Origin: Methanomassiliicoccales archaeon
GTDB taxonomy: Archaea; Thermoplasmatota; Thermoplasmata; Methanomassiliicoccales; UBA472
DNA: 6,624 bases
Reading direction: 5' to 3'
Assembly: GCA_025457905.1 (NCBI GenBank)
Contig: JALOTM010000113.1
Location: forward strand, 1-6,624
The translations under genes were made by a program, and so were the position numbers. A model generated the notes under the pieces. The model was not told the DNA's origin. It did not search any database and saw only the letters and a program-made list of their open reading frames with translations. Positions 6,093-6,624 of this stretch are shown piece after piece; the first letter of the stretch is position 1; every line of letters begins with the position of its first letter.

Positions 6093-6624
6093 ATGCCAGC
6101 GATGGAGAAGCTAATTGCTCATGCCAGGCCTGAGAACGTGGAGGGGATGAGGAGGTACGGCATCTCCGGCGAGAAGATGCTCGGGGTGCCTATGCCCGTC
6201 ATAAGGGCCATCGCGAAGGAATTGGGAAAGGATCAGAAGCAGGCCGAGGACCTCTGGGCCACGGGCGTGCATGAGGCACGCATCCTCGCCTCACTTTTGG
6301 CCGTGCCCAAAGAGACCACCCGGAGCCTAATGGATTCGTGGGTGGAGGATTTCGATTCGTGGGACGTGTGCGACCAGGTTTGCGCCAACCTGTTCTGCCG
6401 CACCGCCTCAGCGTATGATGTTGTCCCTGCCTGGACCTCCCGGGAGGAGCAATATGTGCGTCGCGCGGGGTTCGTTATGATCGCCACCCTGGCGGTCCAC
6501 GACAAGAGGTCCAGGGACGAGGCCCTCCTGAGGTTGCACCCGGCTGCGGATCCTCAGACCGTCCGGGATCTGGTCACCGGCTACCGCCGCTATTTTCTCG
6601 AGGTCGATCCGACGCCCTCCGTGC
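6093..6624 (+). CDS. AlkD-like DNA alkylation repair protein, 3' end beyond window
   Basis: The frame is open from ATG 6093 to the window edge, giving 177 residues without a stop, so the C-terminus is missing. The sequence matches the DNA alkylation repair family (AlkD, PF08713/COG4912), a HEAT-like helical-repeat glycosylase that removes bulky or cationic N3- and N7-alkylated bases. Recognisable parts are RYGI (21-24), GVPMPVIRAIAKELGK (31-46), the LWATGVHEARILAS block (54-67), WVEDFDSWDVCDQVC (83-97) and YVRRAGFVMIATLAVHDK (121-138). In WDVCD, Trp90 and Asp94 correspond to Bacillus cereus AlkD Trp109 and Asp113, the catalytic aspartate. ATG 6102 is an alternative start and neither has a good ribosome binding site close by. 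Divergence from peroxiredoxin suggests a damage-response pairing. Enzymatic activity on DNA is inferred from family, not shown. Confidence 0.88.
   Translation, partial: MPAMEKLIAHARPENVEGMRRYGISGEKMLGVPMPVIRAIAKELGKDQKQAEDLWATGVHEARILASLLAVPKETTRSLMDSWVEDFDSWDVCDQVCANLFCRTASAYDVVPAWTSREEQYVRRAGFVMIATLAVHDKRSRDEALLRLHPAADPQTVRDLVTGYRRYFLEVDPTPSV

Noticed and set aside
6233..6505. Minus-strand open frame opposite the AlkD-like gene
   Set aside because: The plus-strand frame carries clear AlkD-family motifs; the opposite frame has no recognisable feature.

Overview
The window looks archaeal. AT-rich TATA-like boxes sit in otherwise GC-rich sequence about 25-30 bases before likely transcript starts. 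The homoserine dehydrogenase lacks an ACT domain, and the peroxiredoxin has the archaeal C-terminal CYDWWFC signature. GC-rich codon use and the gene flavour suggest a Thermoplasmata-type euryarchaeon, perhaps near Methanomassiliicoccales. That placement is inference only.

Layout. (1) 110-1147, minus strand: homoserine dehydrogenase, with a TATA box placed so that its mRNA may be leaderless. (2) 1302-5239, plus strand: a tight five-gene cluster. It encodes a helical protein of unknown function, an SPFH (stomatin/prohibitin-like) protein with three C-terminal zinc ribbons, two membrane proteins with N-terminal zinc ribbons, and a soluble protein with the same type of ribbon. (3) 5290-5955, minus strand: a convergent peroxiredoxin gene. 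(4) 6093-6624, plus strand: a divergent AlkD-like DNA alkylation repair gene, cut by the window end. The first 109 bases hold no gene I can support.

The plus-strand cluster is the unusual part. Gaps are 2-10 bases or short overlaps, so it is probably one operon. It encodes six zinc ribbons in four proteins. The three ribbon proteins after the SPFH gene share identical CxxC-14-CxxC spacing and a recurring aromatic-Pro-hydrophobic-aromatic motif, so they look like divergent paralogues. The set resembles the Bacillus subtilis ydjG-ydjH-ydjI module (zinc-ribbon membrane proteins plus an SPFH protein that recruits PspA), but no PspA is encoded here. The helical first gene could fill that place. 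A membrane-stress or membrane-microdomain role is my inference.

The fourth gene of the cluster (3709) appears frameshifted by one base in a G-run near 4542-4546. With the shift corrected it ends at 4649 and overlaps the next gene's TTG start as TTGA. The peroxiredoxin and AlkD-like genes share a divergent AT-rich promoter region and form a plausible oxidative/alkylation damage-defence pair.
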